In this document: in pieces, positions 18,030-26,968 of the stretch
Position numbering within the stretch: the stretch's first letter is position 1
Layout of the letters: each line of letters starts with the position of its first letter
Assembly (NCBI RefSeq): GCF_004014715.1
Contig: NZ_CP034834.1
Span: forward strand, 682,001-746,000
Direction of reading: 5' to 3'
Source: Pseudoalteromonas sp. R3
Lineage (GTDB): Bacteria > Pseudomonadota > Gammaproteobacteria > Enterobacterales > Alteromonadaceae
DNA: 64,000 nt
The notes under the pieces: generated by a model
The model's database searches: none
What the model saw: only the letters and a program-made list of their open reading frames with translations
Told to the model about the DNA's origin: nothing
Translations under genes and position numbers: made by a program

Positions 18030-19064
18030 CTATCCAACTTTTCTATTAAATTGAATAATCCTTGTTAGCTCCCGCTTCATCCTGATGCCTAAACTGACCG
18101 GGGGCACTCCATGCCATTGGCTAAAGGCCCTGATGAACGTATTGGCGTCACTAAAGCCGAGTAAAAAGGCGATTTCTTGCAACGACATACTGGAGCGGCG
18201 CAGATATTGGCGGGCCAGATCGGAGCGCAATGTACTTAACAGAGACTGAAAGTTGACAGACTCACCATCCAGTTTGCGTTGTAAGGTACGTTTGCTGATC
18301 GCCAGTTTTCCGGCCACCTGGTCTGCACTTACCTGCCCTGACGGCAATAGTTCCATCAGCAGTGCTTTGACCTTCTGTGTCATACTGGCAGAAGCATCGA
18401 GTTCAGCCAGACGACGAGCAAGATCATTTTCAAAAAAAGACCACATGGCGGCGTTTTCAGTCAGAAATGGCCGCTGTGCATCCTCAGTGCTGAAACGCAA
18501 TGCAACCTGGTGACTGAGGTTAAGTTCGGTACCAAAATAATCATTAAACTCTGCGGCGTTGTCGGGAAGTTGTGTGACGTACAATGCTGCGGGTACTATC
18601 TGAGTACGAGTTGCAAGGCGAGCGAGCTGGGTGAAAAATGCCAGTTCACATAGTTCAACCGACTTAGGTAAAGGCTTGTCATAGCCGTAACAATCAAGAC
18701 TGAGTAATAAACCCTGATTGTCTTCTCGGACATCCAGGGTCAGCGGTCCTATCAGAGGTTTGTAACTGCTGAGACGACGCATTGCTGCGCTCAGATTGGC
18801 GCTACAAAGGCAAGCGAAAATAGCCGGATCGAACGCCTCAACGTTGAGATGCTGTGCCAGTTTAAGTGGCAGTGTTTCACCTATTTGCTCTTCCATGGCA
18901 TGCCACAGGTCAAAATACTGCGCGGCATTCAATGAAGCAGGCAAGCTTTGCCACAGGTCAGCTGGTAATTTTGCCTGTTTTAACAGTTGTGCCTGATCCA
19001 GACCAAGGTCTTTAAATAAAATCAGGCAATGGGGCGACAGGGTAAATTTGGAGGTGCGCTTCAT
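18030..19064 (-). CDS. AraC-family regulator (Arabinose_bd/OruR type)
   Basis: A 344-residue regulator: an N-terminal ligand-binding-like domain (about 20-200) and a C-terminal double helix-turn-helix (about 245-335; AISKRTLQRKLDGESVNF and LLGFSDANTFIRAFSQWHG). Its ATG overlaps the stop of the SDR gene by one base (TAATG), so it is translationally coupled to that enzyme. A 21-bp-spaced direct repeat upstream of the SDR gene is a good candidate for its own binding site. The inducer is unknown. Confidence 0.85.
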   Translation of the reverse strand: MKRTSKFTLSPHCLILFKDLGLDQAQLLKQAKLPADLWQSLPASLNAAQYFDLWHAMEEQIGETLPLKLAQHLNVEAFDPAIFACLCSANLSAAMRRLSSYKPLIGPLTLDVREDNQGLLLSLDCYGYDKPLPKSVELCELAFFTQLARLATRTQIVPAALYVTQLPDNAAEFNDYFGTELNLSHQVALRFSTEDAQRPFLTENAAMWSFFENDLARRLAELDASASMTQKVKALLMELLPSGQVSADQVAGKLAISKRTLQRKLDGESVNFQSLLSTLRSDLARQYLRRSSMSLQEIAFLLGFSDANTFIRAFSQWHGVPPVSLGIRMKRELTRIIQFNRKVG

Positions 19065-19843
19065 TACTTTTCCATTGTACGGCGAGACATAGACAATACC
19101 AAAGCGCGAGGTAACAGAGGCACTATCCAGTTTAGTAAGAAGTTTAGCATAGGCTCATTAAACGACAATAGTTTACCTCTTTGCATAGCCTGATAGCCAC
19201 ATTTGGCGACAGATGAGGCGCTTTTACCTTGCTTGAACACAGCCAGGTCTTCAAGGTTGCCTGTTTTGGCAAACTCCGTGGCTACGGCACCCGGACATAG
19301 GGCCGTGACACTGATCCCCTGCTCTTTCAGCTCTTCTGCCAGAGCTTGAGAAAACGAAGTAACAAAGGCTTTGGTTGCATAATAAGTGGCTTGTAGTGGG
19401 CCCGGGATAAACGATGCTGTGGAAGAGACGTTAAGGATTTTGCCACTTTTTCGCGCTGTCATATCCTGAACAAACAAGTGAGTCAGTGCTACCAGGCTAC
19501 TAATGTTAACCTGGATCATTTCGAGGTCCGCTTGCAGTTCACGTTCATGAAAAAAACCATGGCCGCCGAAGCCGGCATTGTTGATCAAAACATCGACTTC
19601 AATACCCTGTTGCTTGGTTGCTGTGTAGATCTGTTGTGCTGAGCCAGGATCCGTCAGGTCGGCTGTAATGACACTGGCCTTGACACCATAGGCTTGCTCC
19701 AGCTCGTTTTTCAGCGTATTGAGTTTACCTTCTGAGCGGGCAACGAGGATCAGATCTCCCCCTCGCTGAGCATGCAAGCGAGCCAGCTCTAAACCAATAC
19801 CTGAAGATGCGCCTGTAATGAGTGCTGTGTTTGTGTATGTCAT
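19064..19843 (-). CDS. Short-chain dehydrogenase/reductase
   Basis: A 259-residue classical SDR with the nucleotide motif TGASSGIG (10-17), NNAGFG (about 89-94), catalytic Ser near SSTAS and YYATK (Tyr-x-x-x-Lys). The C-terminal hydrophobic stretch (LNFLLNWIVPLLPRALVL) is typical of the DltE/YqjQ-like SDRs that act on lipids or steroids. First gene of a two-gene operon with the AraC regulator. The substrate cannot be read from the sequence. Confidence 0.85.
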   Translation of the reverse strand: MTYTNTALITGASSGIGLELARLHAQRGGDLILVARSEGKLNTLKNELEQAYGVKASVITADLTDPGSAQQIYTATKQQGIEVDVLINNAGFGGHGFFHERELQADLEMIQVNISSLVALTHLFVQDMTARKSGKILNVSSTASFIPGPLQATYYATKAFVTSFSQALAEELKEQGISVTALCPGAVATEFAKTGNLEDLAVFKQGKSASSVAKCGYQAMQRGKLLSFNEPMLNFLLNWIVPLLPRALVLSMSRRTMEK

Positions 19844-19906
19844 GATGTCACCTTATTGCCTGAGTTGATGATGCCATTGTAGAAGCTGGCATCAAGAAGT
19901 TCACTG

Positions 19907-19940
19907 GCAAAAGGTGACGCTTTACTTGCAAAAGGTGTCG
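19907..19940. promoter_or_regulatory. Tandem direct repeat, likely AraC-type binding site
   Basis: GCAAAAGGTGACG (19907-19919) is repeated as GCAAAAGGTGTCG (19928-19940), 12 of 13 matching, with a 21-bp period (two helical turns), 64 bp upstream of the SDR start. AraC-family proteins commonly bind such direct repeats on one face of DNA. The co-encoded AraC regulator is the natural candidate. Confidence 0.6.
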
Positions 19941-19974
19941 TTCTTTTTATTCGTGGAGATGGAATTACATCGAG

Positions 19975-21003
19975 CTAGTCCCGAATGTTGACCTCACCGC
20001 GCACTTTTTCGATGCGCTGGCCACCCGAAGTATCACCTGTGATGGTGAGGCCGCCAGCTTCAATTACTTCGATGTCGCCGGAATCATCATCAATGGTGAC
20101 GTGGCCTTTGATGTTTTGTAGTACCAGGTTACCACTGCCATCGTTTACGTTGACATTGCCCTGCACGTCCTGAACTTTGATGAAACCAGAGTCATCGCGT
20201 AAGTCCAGCGAGCTACCACCACGGATCTCAAGATTGCCAGAACCATCGACAATGATCAGATCGCCGCTCAAGTCAGTCAGGCTGATGTTACCTGATTCAT
20301 CGTCCAGATTGAGTGAGCGCCCACCAATGATTTGCAGGTCGCCGGAGCCATCTTCGATGTCCATATCGCCACGAATGTCTGTGATATAAACTTGCCCAGA
20401 GGCATCGTCGAGTTTAAGCTGACTGCCGCCCTGAATACTGATATCGCCAGAGCCATCCTCGATATCCAGCATACCGCTGACACCACGGATAAGCATTTGT
20501 CCTGAGCCATCATCAATTTTGACATTGGCCGCGCCATTAATACTGATGTCCCCGGAACCGTCTTCCAGTTCAATATCGCCTGTCATTCCTGTAATGGCAA
20601 TGTCGCCAGAACTATCGTCAATATCTAATGCCAGATGTTTAGGCACACGCACTGTGAGATCGATTCTGGGGCTATTGCCGCTGTACCAGACAATACCAAC
20701 CCGGGTGTTTTGTTTTGCGACGAGTCGGGCGTTATTGCCGTCCTGTTCAAGACTGAGCTGATAGCTATGCTCTTTGTCGGTCAGTATCTTGGCCTCGACT
20801 TCGATGTGTGTGAGGTTATCGTCACCAACGATGTCCAGTGAACCCGCACTGGTATCTGCGACCAGGCTGGAGAGGTTTGCTGCATCCAGTGTCAGGCTTT
20901 GTTGCAGTTCTACATCGGCCACTGTTTTACTGTGGCCATCAATATGGATTACACAACCACTAAGTGCTAATGCTGCGAATAAAGGAGAGAGTTTTTTTAT
21001 CAT
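19975..21003 (-). CDS. DUF4097-type repeat lipoprotein (beta-solenoid)
   Basis: A 342-residue predicted lipoprotein: MIKKLSPLFAALALSGC ends in a lipobox with Cys17. From about residue 130 the chain is built of eleven units of about 18 residues of the form DGSGDIxIxG, alternating between a 'DGSG' and a 'DDxSG' version. Such DUF4097 (toastrack) repeats form beta-solenoids; the Asp-rich turns might bind Ca2+. The N-terminal 110 residues are a non-repeated DUF4097-like region. It is monocistronic. Attachment to the inner or outer membrane and any adhesion role are not shown; Val at +2 would favour the outer membrane by the E. coli rule. Confidence 0.7.
   Translation of the reverse strand: MIKKLSPLFAALALSGCVIHIDGHSKTVADVELQQSLTLDAANLSSLVADTSAGSLDIVGDDNLTHIEVEAKILTDKEHSYQLSLEQDGNNARLVAKQNTRVGIVWYSGNSPRIDLTVRVPKHLALDIDDSSGDIAITGMTGDIELEDGSGDISINGAANVKIDDGSGQMLIRGVSGMLDIEDGSGDISIQGGSQLKLDDASGQVYITDIRGDMDIEDGSGDLQIIGGRSLNLDDESGNISLTDLSGDLIIVDGSGNLEIRGGSSLDLRDDSGFIKVQDVQGNVNVNDGSGNLVLQNIKGHVTIDDDSGDIEVIEAGGLTITGDTSGGQRIEKVRGEVNIRD
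20070..20630 (-). repeat. Coding tandem repeat, about 54 bp per unit, 11 units
   Basis: The DNA coding the DUF4097 solenoid is a degenerate tandem repeat whose units encode a Asp/Glu-Asp-Gly-Ser-Gly turn and two short strands. Alternate units resemble each other more than neighbours, suggesting growth by duplication of a two-unit (about 108 bp) block. Confidence 0.7.
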
Positions 21004-21259
21004 GGTGAGTTTCCATTTTGTTCTTTTTCGATATGTACAGGTTTAGCAAAACGAGTGCCAAAAATATAAATCTAATAATATCATAGTGATATGGGGTTTT
21101 GCGGCCTCGATAATGGATGCAGTGTGACTGACTTTGGTGAATTTGACCAAATATTAGTGTAACTAATTATGTGTGTAGGTTTGAGTGTGTCACTGAATTG
21201 TCAATTATTGCATCTAGCATTGGACTTGTACCGAGTGGCTTTCATTGACGAGCAGACAG

Positions 21260-22045
21260 ATGTTACATTCGATAGTAACCCGGCCGACACAGGACAATAC
21301 GAGTGATACGCAGGCGCTGGCAAGAATTCCGGATTGCGCTATGTTTCTCGGGGTTGGGGCGGCCAGTGCTGCGGAGCTTGGGAATTCAGCATGTGTTATC
21401 TGCAGTAACGACTCACCCTGGTTACTTATCGACTGTGGCCACGATACCCTGTTGCGATTTAAGCGGGCTTTTGGCGGTCAGTCTCTGCCTCAGGCGGTAT
21501 TTATTACTCACCTGCATTACGATCATATTGGCGGGCTGGAACAGCTCTACTTCAAAGCGGCATTGCGTGAGCAAAAAGTCCGCTTGTATGTGCCTGTGCA
21601 ACTTATCCAGTCATTGTGTGCCATGCTGGCTTATACTGGGTTGGCAGAGCAACGTGAAGATGTCTGGCACACTTTTGAGTTACACCCGGTTGGTGAGTAC
21701 TTTTTTCATCAGCAGGTTCGGCTAAATTGTTATCCGGTGCGTCATCAGGCCCCTGGCAGCGCTTTTTCCCTGCATTTGCCCGGACGGTTTTTCTACAGCG
21801 GTGATACCCGCCCCATCCCTGAACTATTAATACACCACGTAGGTCAGGGAGAGGTCATTTTTCACGATTGTGCAGCGTCGGGCAACCCCAGTCATGCTGG
21901 TCTGGATGAACTACTAAGAGAATATCCGCCAGTCATACTGGCCAGACTGTGGGCCTATCACTATCACGGGGAGGACGACGTACGTGCGTTTGAACACGCG
22001 GGTATTAGGTATGCCAAACCACAGCAAATTATTCCTTTTTGTTAA
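21260..22045 (+). CDS. MBL-fold metal-dependent hydrolase
   Basis: A 261-residue metallo-beta-lactamase-fold protein. It has THLHYDHIGG (the HxHxDH metal motif, about 88-97), a histidine in VRHQAP, SGDTRP with the bridging Asp, and a C-terminal YHYHGEDD histidine. This layout resembles RNase Z/PhnP-like hydrolases rather than lactamases; the substrate is unknown. The ATG at 21260 is chosen over a TTG at 21245; neither has a good ribosome binding site. It overlaps the convergent acetyltransferase gene by 17 bp. No signal peptide, so cytoplasmic. Confidence 0.75.
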   Translation: MLHSIVTRPTQDNTSDTQALARIPDCAMFLGVGAASAAELGNSACVICSNDSPWLLIDCGHDTLLRFKRAFGGQSLPQAVFITHLHYDHIGGLEQLYFKAALREQKVRLYVPVQLIQSLCAMLAYTGLAEQREDVWHTFELHPVGEYFFHQQVRLNCYPVRHQAPGSAFSLHLPGRFFYSGDTRPIPELLIHHVGQGEVIFHDCAASGNPSHAGLDELLREYPPVILARLWAYHYHGEDDVRAFEHAGIRYAKPQQIIPFC

Positions 22046-22967
22046 GCCCTTTACAGTGCGTACCCTGGTCAATTCGACTGATACGGATCTCAGCCAGCAT
22101 TTCCTCTTCCTCCTCATCAAAGCCGGTTTCAATGAAACCAAAACTGGCATAAAAGTCCTTGGCAACCGGGTTATCTGGTACGTAACAGATTGCGATTTCA
22201 GTGATTTCCGGGTGGCTACGGATCTCCTCCAGTGCTGCACTAAGGGCTTGTCGGCCTATGCCCTGCTGCTGATATGTTTTGTCCACCATTAATCGCCAGA
22301 TTGAGACCCTGTGTGGCTTTTCAAACACCCACATAATGAGGCCGACCTGTTCACCCCGATAATTGATTGCACGTACTTCATATTCCGGGTTATAGGCTGC
22401 TTCCAGGAGCGTCCAGTCGTTGGGAGCCACCAATGACTTTTGCTTTTCGTGCAATTGCAGATCACCCAGATGTTCAAAATTTTCACGCCAAACACTACTC
22501 AGAAACACTTCTGGTTGCACAGATTCCCGGTGCCACTCCATCAGGTAGGCATTGTCGCTCCAGCGCCCTTTGAACTCAAATGAGAGTTGGCTAAGAAGTG
22601 CTCTCATTCGCTCATTACCCTGTACATAGACAGCGGAAATGACCTGGCAATCCGACTTAGCTTGAAGTTGGGTAAGTAATGCCCGCAAAGCCTGAGTTGC
22701 AAATCCCTGGCGTCGATAACGTTTGTCTATGAGCAGTTGTGTGATGGTATATTCATACTTGGTGCCCTCGGGCTCCATGGGGTGATACTGAACAAACCCG
22801 ACCAGCGTTTGCTGATGATAGATAAGCAGGTTGCGGTAATATGCAAAGAATGCCGACTCAGCGAGCGCTTCGGCTGGTGAGGCAATATAGTTCAGGTCTT
22901 CACTGAGCAGTTGCAGCGCAAATACGTCACTGTAGTTGTCTTTAGTGGCTGATTTTAGTGTGATCAT
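22029..22967 (-). CDS. Tandem GNAT acetyltransferase
   Basis: A 312-residue protein with two GNAT folds. The first (about 1-150) contains YRRQGFATQALRALL, the second (about 170-300) YQQQGIGRQALSAALEEI; both match the acetyl-CoA pyrophosphate loop (R/Q-x-x-G-x-G/A). AAAGGAGTCGTC precedes the ATG at 22967. The acceptor is unknown. An acidic tail region (DEEEEEMLAEIR) closes the second domain. Convergent with the MBL gene. Confidence 0.8.
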   Translation of the reverse strand: MITLKSATKDNYSDVFALQLLSEDLNYIASPAEALAESAFFAYYRNLLIYHQQTLVGFVQYHPMEPEGTKYEYTITQLLIDKRYRRQGFATQALRALLTQLQAKSDCQVISAVYVQGNERMRALLSQLSFEFKGRWSDNAYLMEWHRESVQPEVFLSSVWRENFEHLGDLQLHEKQKSLVAPNDWTLLEAAYNPEYEVRAINYRGEQVGLIMWVFEKPHRVSIWRLMVDKTYQQQGIGRQALSAALEEIRSHPEITEIAICYVPDNPVAKDFYASFGFIETGFDEEEEEMLAEIRISRIDQGTHCKGLNKKE

Positions 22968-23070
22968 GACGACTCCTTTTTTCCTTATATAGGTCCTAAC
23001 TGGCTAAAACCAAGCCATTTGTATGTTTTTTGATGTTTACAGTAGATTATCGTTAAGTTATTGATTTTTA

Positions 23071-23247
23071 ATGATGCTTTTTAAGTCAACGAAGTTTGAT
23101 GACTTTTTTAGGATAATAATTGCACTATTTTCTGGTTATTTGGGTAATTTTTTGCTATCAATGTTACTACTTTTGGTTGTATTGCTTATTCTCTTATTCA
23201 TACTTTTGTGGGTTTTAAGGGGCAGAGAAAGAAGCGAGGGGAGTTAA
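23071..23247 (+). CDS. Candidate small membrane protein (58 residues)
   Basis: An ATG-TAA frame of 58 codons in an otherwise gene-free 643-bp gap. It has a charged N-terminus (FKSTKFDDFFR), a long hydrophobic segment (about 15-49) and a basic, hydrophilic tail (RGRERSEGS). No ribosome binding site precedes the first ATG; an internal ATG at 23161 would give 28 residues. The AT-rich DNA favours Leu/Phe codons by chance, so this is tentative. Its stop lies two bases before the start of a second small membrane ORF that has a strong ribosome binding site. Confidence 0.3.
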   Translation: MMLFKSTKFDDFFRIIIALFSGYLGNFLLSMLLLLVVLLILLFILLWVLRGRERSEGS

Positions 23248-23249
23248 TC

Positions 23250-23354
23250 ATGTTATTTTCTCATTCAGGCCGCACTAGCCATAATCAGTGTTCATTGTTT
23301 TTCATCATCATTGCGACAGTCATTCTGTTTGCTATTACTCTGTTACTCGCTTAA
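23250..23354 (+). CDS. Candidate 34-residue single-span membrane peptide
   Basis: A 34-codon frame led by GAGGGGAG seven bases before its ATG, the best ribosome binding site in this gap. It encodes a polar N-terminus (MLFSHSGRTSHNQC) and one hydrophobic helix (residues 16-34) that ends the chain. Small single-span peptides of this kind act as subunits of larger membrane complexes or as toxins; no similarity is recognised. It would be translated together with the 58-codon ORF just upstream. Confidence 0.4.
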   Translation: MLFSHSGRTSHNQCSLFFIIIATVILFAITLLLA

Positions 23355-23610
23355 CTGGTCGATATCCACGGACGGCCTGCGCAGTTTGGCAAAATAACTC
23401 AAACATGTGGAGCATTGTGCTCGTTAATCACATGCTGCAACTTGTTTCATCACTACAATATCTGAATATATTTAGTTATATTTCCCGCAAAATACGTTAA
23501 AATACTCCTTTACGATGTTGTACAGGTCATGTCCCTTAATCAGGCATGTCTTGCTACTAAAGGGCGCATAACTGTGCTCTGAATGTAACCGCTCTGTTCA
23601 AAGGAAAATT

Positions 23611-24081
23611 ATGCAACTAGTTGATTTAAAAAGCGATGATCCCAGTGTGAAAGAACTATTTGCAGAAATTGACCGACTTATGAATACCCTCTACCCTATT
23701 GCCAGTGACCAATCTCTGGCGTTGGAAGAACTCAATCAGCCGAATGTCCGCGCTGTTGGCCTTCGCAACGAAGAAGGCATTGTGGCGTGTGGCGCCATCG
23801 TCAAGCAATTCGACAAAACTTTATACGGTGAAATTAAGCGTCTGTATGTCAAACCTCAGTATCGCGGTAAGGGGTTGTCCAAACGTATCATGCAAATTCT
23901 GTTGCATTATGCTGGCGATGCGCAAATCCCTCTGATCCGTCTGGAAACCGGGGTTAAACAAGAAAAGGCCATTAACCTCTATGAGAGCCTGGGATTTGAG
24001 CGTTGCGAACGATTTGGTTTGTACCGTGACAATCCGCTCAGTGTGTTTATGTCCTTGTCGCTAAACAAAGAATCAAACTAG
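23611..24081 (+). CDS. GNAT-family N-acetyltransferase
   Basis: A 156-residue single GNAT domain. YVKPQYRGKGLSKRIM carries the acetyl-CoA loop (RGKGLS), followed by LETGVKQEKAINLYESLGF, the classical end of the fold. AAAGGA lies before the ATG. The subgroup resembles YiiD/ElaA-like acetyltransferases of small amines or peptides. Substrate unknown. Monocistronic. Confidence 0.85.
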   Translation: MQLVDLKSDDPSVKELFAEIDRLMNTLYPIASDQSLALEELNQPNVRAVGLRNEEGIVACGAIVKQFDKTLYGEIKRLYVKPQYRGKGLSKRIMQILLHYAGDAQIPLIRLETGVKQEKAINLYESLGFERCERFGLYRDNPLSVFMSLSLNKESN

Positions 24082-24169
24082 TCGTTGAAAACCCCAAGTC
24101 CTAAAGTCGACTTTACCGCCATCTTAGTCTAATTTTTTATCTGACTATTGCGAAGTTAAGGAGGAGCGG

Positions 24170-24559
24170 GTGAAAATTCTGGTTGTCGATGATATGACCT
24201 CAATGCGCCACGTGATGATAGGCATGCTTCGTAAGCTTGGTTATGAAGACATAGATGAAGCCACAGATGGTTTGCGGGCCCTGCAATTGTTGAGTAACAA
24301 AAACTATGATTTGGTGATATCCGATCTGAACATGCCACATGTGGATGGATTAGGGCTCCTTAATGAGATTCGCTCCAGACCTAAGCTCAAACACCTCAAG
24401 TTAGTTATGGTAACCTGTGAAAATGGTCGCGAACGCGTGCAGCAGGTGCTACTACATAAGGTTGATGGCTTTATTATCAAACCCTTCTGTCTTGCTACAT
24501 TAGAAAAACAATTAAAGCGCATTACAACATTTACGAAGCAACCCAATCTTAGCAATTAG
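24170..24559 (+). CDS. Single-domain CheY-like response regulator
   Basis: A 129-residue receiver domain without output domain. VVDDMTSMR has the acidic pair (Asp7-Asp8), VISDLNMPHVDG the phospho-acceptor Asp51, VTCENG the switch Thr and IIKPF the conserved Lys. The GTG start at 24170 follows AAGGAGGAG. CheY-like proteins work by binding flagellar motors or other partners when phosphorylated. There are no che genes beside it; a chemoreceptor lies 15 kb away and an orphan kinase 6 kb away. Followed by a strong terminator. Confidence 0.85.
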   Translation: MKILVVDDMTSMRHVMIGMLRKLGYEDIDEATDGLRALQLLSNKNYDLVISDLNMPHVDGLGLLNEIRSRPKLKHLKLVMVTCENGRERVQQVLLHKVDGFIIKPFCLATLEKQLKRITTFTKQPNLSN

Positions 24560-24590
24560 TATGATATTACTGTCTCTTTGATAAGCATTA

Positions 24591-24618
24591 AAAAGCCCCG
24601 TTACTTCGGGGCTTTTTT
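24591..24618. terminator. Strong bidirectional rho-independent terminator
   Basis: AAAAGCCCCG, loop TTACTT, CGGGGCTTTT followed by further T residues; 10-bp stem. It serves the CheY-like gene on the plus strand and, with its A-run read as T on the other strand, the Dcp gene ending at 24630. Confidence 0.9.
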
Positions 24619-24629
24619 GACTTTGAAGA

Positions 24630-26798
24630 TTACTGCTGTGAAGTAACCGGGAAGCCTCGATCCAGCATCAGGGCTTCTACCGCAGCATCACGACCGCGGA
24701 ACTTGCGATAGGCCTCCGCCGGATCCATTGCATTACGAACCGAGAACAGGTAGTTAACCAGACGTTGTGCAACGTCTTCATCGTAAAAACCACCTGGTGC
24801 ACTGGCAAATGCCTGTGCTGCATCTGATGTCAGTACTTCTGCCCACAGGTAGCCATAATAACCGGCTGAATAACCTTCACCGGAGAAAACGTGGCCAAAA
24901 TGGGTGGTACGATGGCGCATCACAATTTCGGATGGCATGCCAATCGCCGCCAGCTGAGATTTTTCGAATTCAACCGGATCGCCAATCTTGGCAGGATCTG
25001 TGGTGTGGAACTTCATGTCCATGATGGCCGATGCCAGGTATTCAGTGGTGGCGAAACCCTGGTTGAAGTTGGCTGCCTGTTTGATTTTGTTTACCAAAGA
25101 TTTTGGCATTGGTTTGCCTGTCTCATGGTGTACCAGGAAGCGGTCAATCACTTCATCGGTCACCAGCCAGCGCTCTAATAGCTGAGACTGGAATTCAGTG
25201 TAATCACGCACACCTGAGTTTGAGCCAGGATATTTTACTTTAGAAGACAAAGAGTGCAGCGCGTGGCCAAATTCATGGAAGTAGGTTTCTGCGTCATTCC
25301 ATGAGATCAGACTCGCCTGGCCCTCAGGTGCTTTCACAAAGTTAGAGTTGTTTGAACTGAGTACATTGGTTTTGCCATCAAATGTGGTGTGACCACGGTA
25401 GGACGTTGCCCATGCGCCAGAGCGCTTGCCTTGACGTGCAAACGGGTCGAGATACCATAAACCGATATGTTCGCCGCTGGTCTTGTCGGTTACTTCCCAT
25501 ACACGTACGTCTTCATGGAACACAGGGACTGAGCCCTCTGGTACTTCGGTAAACTCGAAGTTGAACAGGCGTCCGGCAACGTAGAACATGGCTTCACGCA
25601 GCTTGTCCAGTTGCAGGTATTGTTTTACTTCATTGGAGTCCAGATCGTACTTGGCTTTACGTACTTTCTCTGAGTAGAAACGGTAATCCCATGGTTCGAT
25701 TTTGATGTTTGCGCCTTCTTTGTCCGCCAGTGCCTGCATATCAGCAACTTCTTCTTTCACACGAGCAATCGCAGCCGGCCAGACATTATTCATCAACTCC
25801 ATGGCATTTTTAGGATCTTTGGCCATGCGATCTTCAAGGCGCCATTGTGCGTAGTTCTCATAACCTAGCAGCTGCACGCGCTCATGACGTAGAGTCAGGA
25901 TCTCATTAATGATGGCTTTGTTATTGTGCTCACCTGCATTGTTACCGCGGCTATAGTAGTTTTGCCATACCTGTTTGCGTAACTCTCGTTCTGTGGAGTA
26001 CATCAGGAAAGGATCCATAGATGAACGGGTGTTGGTGACCGCGTACATGCCCGGCTTACCCCGCTCTTCAGCAGCTGCAGCCGCAGATGTGATGTACGAC
26101 TCAGGCAGGCCCGAAAGCTGATCTTTTGTCAGATACACCACATAGCCTTCTTCATCGGCCAACACATTATTTGCGAAGTCTGCGTGCAGCTTTGACAATG
26201 CCAGATTAATCTCGGCGTAGCGTTTAGCTGCTTCTCCTTCAAGCGTTGCACCATTGCGGGCAAAGTTGTTGTACTGAAGCCAGGTAATACGTTGCTCTTC
26301 AGCTGTGAGCTTTTTGAACTCCGCACTCTCGTAAACTGTTTTCACGCGCTCAAACAGGGCTTTATTTTGGGTGATTTGTGAGCGGTATTTGGCATATTTT
26401 GCCATCAGGCCGCCCTGCATCTGACGAAACTCAGGCGACGAATTATTTGCGCTCCAGATACCAAAGTAGGTAAAAAGGCGATCCAGTGCTGCGCCTGAGC
26501 GCTCCATCGCAACAATGGTGTTCTCAAATGTTGCGGGAGCGGTGTTGCTTGCTATCTGATCTATTTCGCTCAGATGATCCGCCAAAGCAATATCCAGTGC
26601 CGGCTCCAGGTCTTTCAGCTGGACTTTATCAAACTGAGGCACACCCTGGTAAGGGCCCGAAAAAGGTTGTAGTAGTGGGTTTTGATATTGTTTTTCAGCG
26701 ATTGTAGGTGCTGCTGAGCTGCTTGGTTGTGTGCTGCTGCATCCTGCCAGCCCGATAATTACGGCTGCGCTGAGTAGTGTTAGTTTCATTTTCAACAT
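24630..26798 (-). CDS. dcp: M3-family peptidyl-dipeptidase, lipoprotein
   Basis: A 722-residue zinc metallopeptidase of family M3 (Dcp/oligopeptidase A group) that trims peptides, in Dcp by removing C-terminal dipeptides. The zinc motif HEFGH is at residues 508-512, within TYFHEFGHALHSLSS, followed by the C-terminal substrate motif HFGHVFSGEGYSAGYYGYLWAEV. The N-terminus is a lipoprotein signal (VIIGLAGC, Cys20) with Ser-Ser after it, so the enzyme is anchored on the periplasmic side, as in marine Alteromonadales Dcp but unlike cytosolic E. coli Dcp. The first ATG (26798) is used; one three codons later is possible. Monocistronic. Confidence 0.9.
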   Translation of the reverse strand: MLKMKLTLLSAAVIIGLAGCSSTQPSSSAAPTIAEKQYQNPLLQPFSGPYQGVPQFDKVQLKDLEPALDIALADHLSEIDQIASNTAPATFENTIVAMERSGAALDRLFTYFGIWSANNSSPEFRQMQGGLMAKYAKYRSQITQNKALFERVKTVYESAEFKKLTAEEQRITWLQYNNFARNGATLEGEAAKRYAEINLALSKLHADFANNVLADEEGYVVYLTKDQLSGLPESYITSAAAAAEERGKPGMYAVTNTRSSMDPFLMYSTERELRKQVWQNYYSRGNNAGEHNNKAIINEILTLRHERVQLLGYENYAQWRLEDRMAKDPKNAMELMNNVWPAAIARVKEEVADMQALADKEGANIKIEPWDYRFYSEKVRKAKYDLDSNEVKQYLQLDKLREAMFYVAGRLFNFEFTEVPEGSVPVFHEDVRVWEVTDKTSGEHIGLWYLDPFARQGKRSGAWATSYRGHTTFDGKTNVLSSNNSNFVKAPEGQASLISWNDAETYFHEFGHALHSLSSKVKYPGSNSGVRDYTEFQSQLLERWLVTDEVIDRFLVHHETGKPMPKSLVNKIKQAANFNQGFATTEYLASAIMDMKFHTTDPAKIGDPVEFEKSQLAAIGMPSEIVMRHRTTHFGHVFSGEGYSAGYYGYLWAEVLTSDAAQAFASAPGGFYDEDVAQRLVNYLFSVRNAMDPAEAYRKFRGRDAAVEALMLDRGFPVTSQQ

Positions 26799-26968
26799 AG
26801 TTGGATTTCGCTTGTTGGTATTTTAGTGTCAGCATACTAAAAGACTATTTCATGAAAGTGCAATCAGGATTCGATTAATCGCCAAAATCAAAGTGTAAAA
26901 AGATATGAATGGCTAAGATCTGCGCTACACTATGAGGGCTCAAAAACTTCCTTATTCTGGATCATTCA

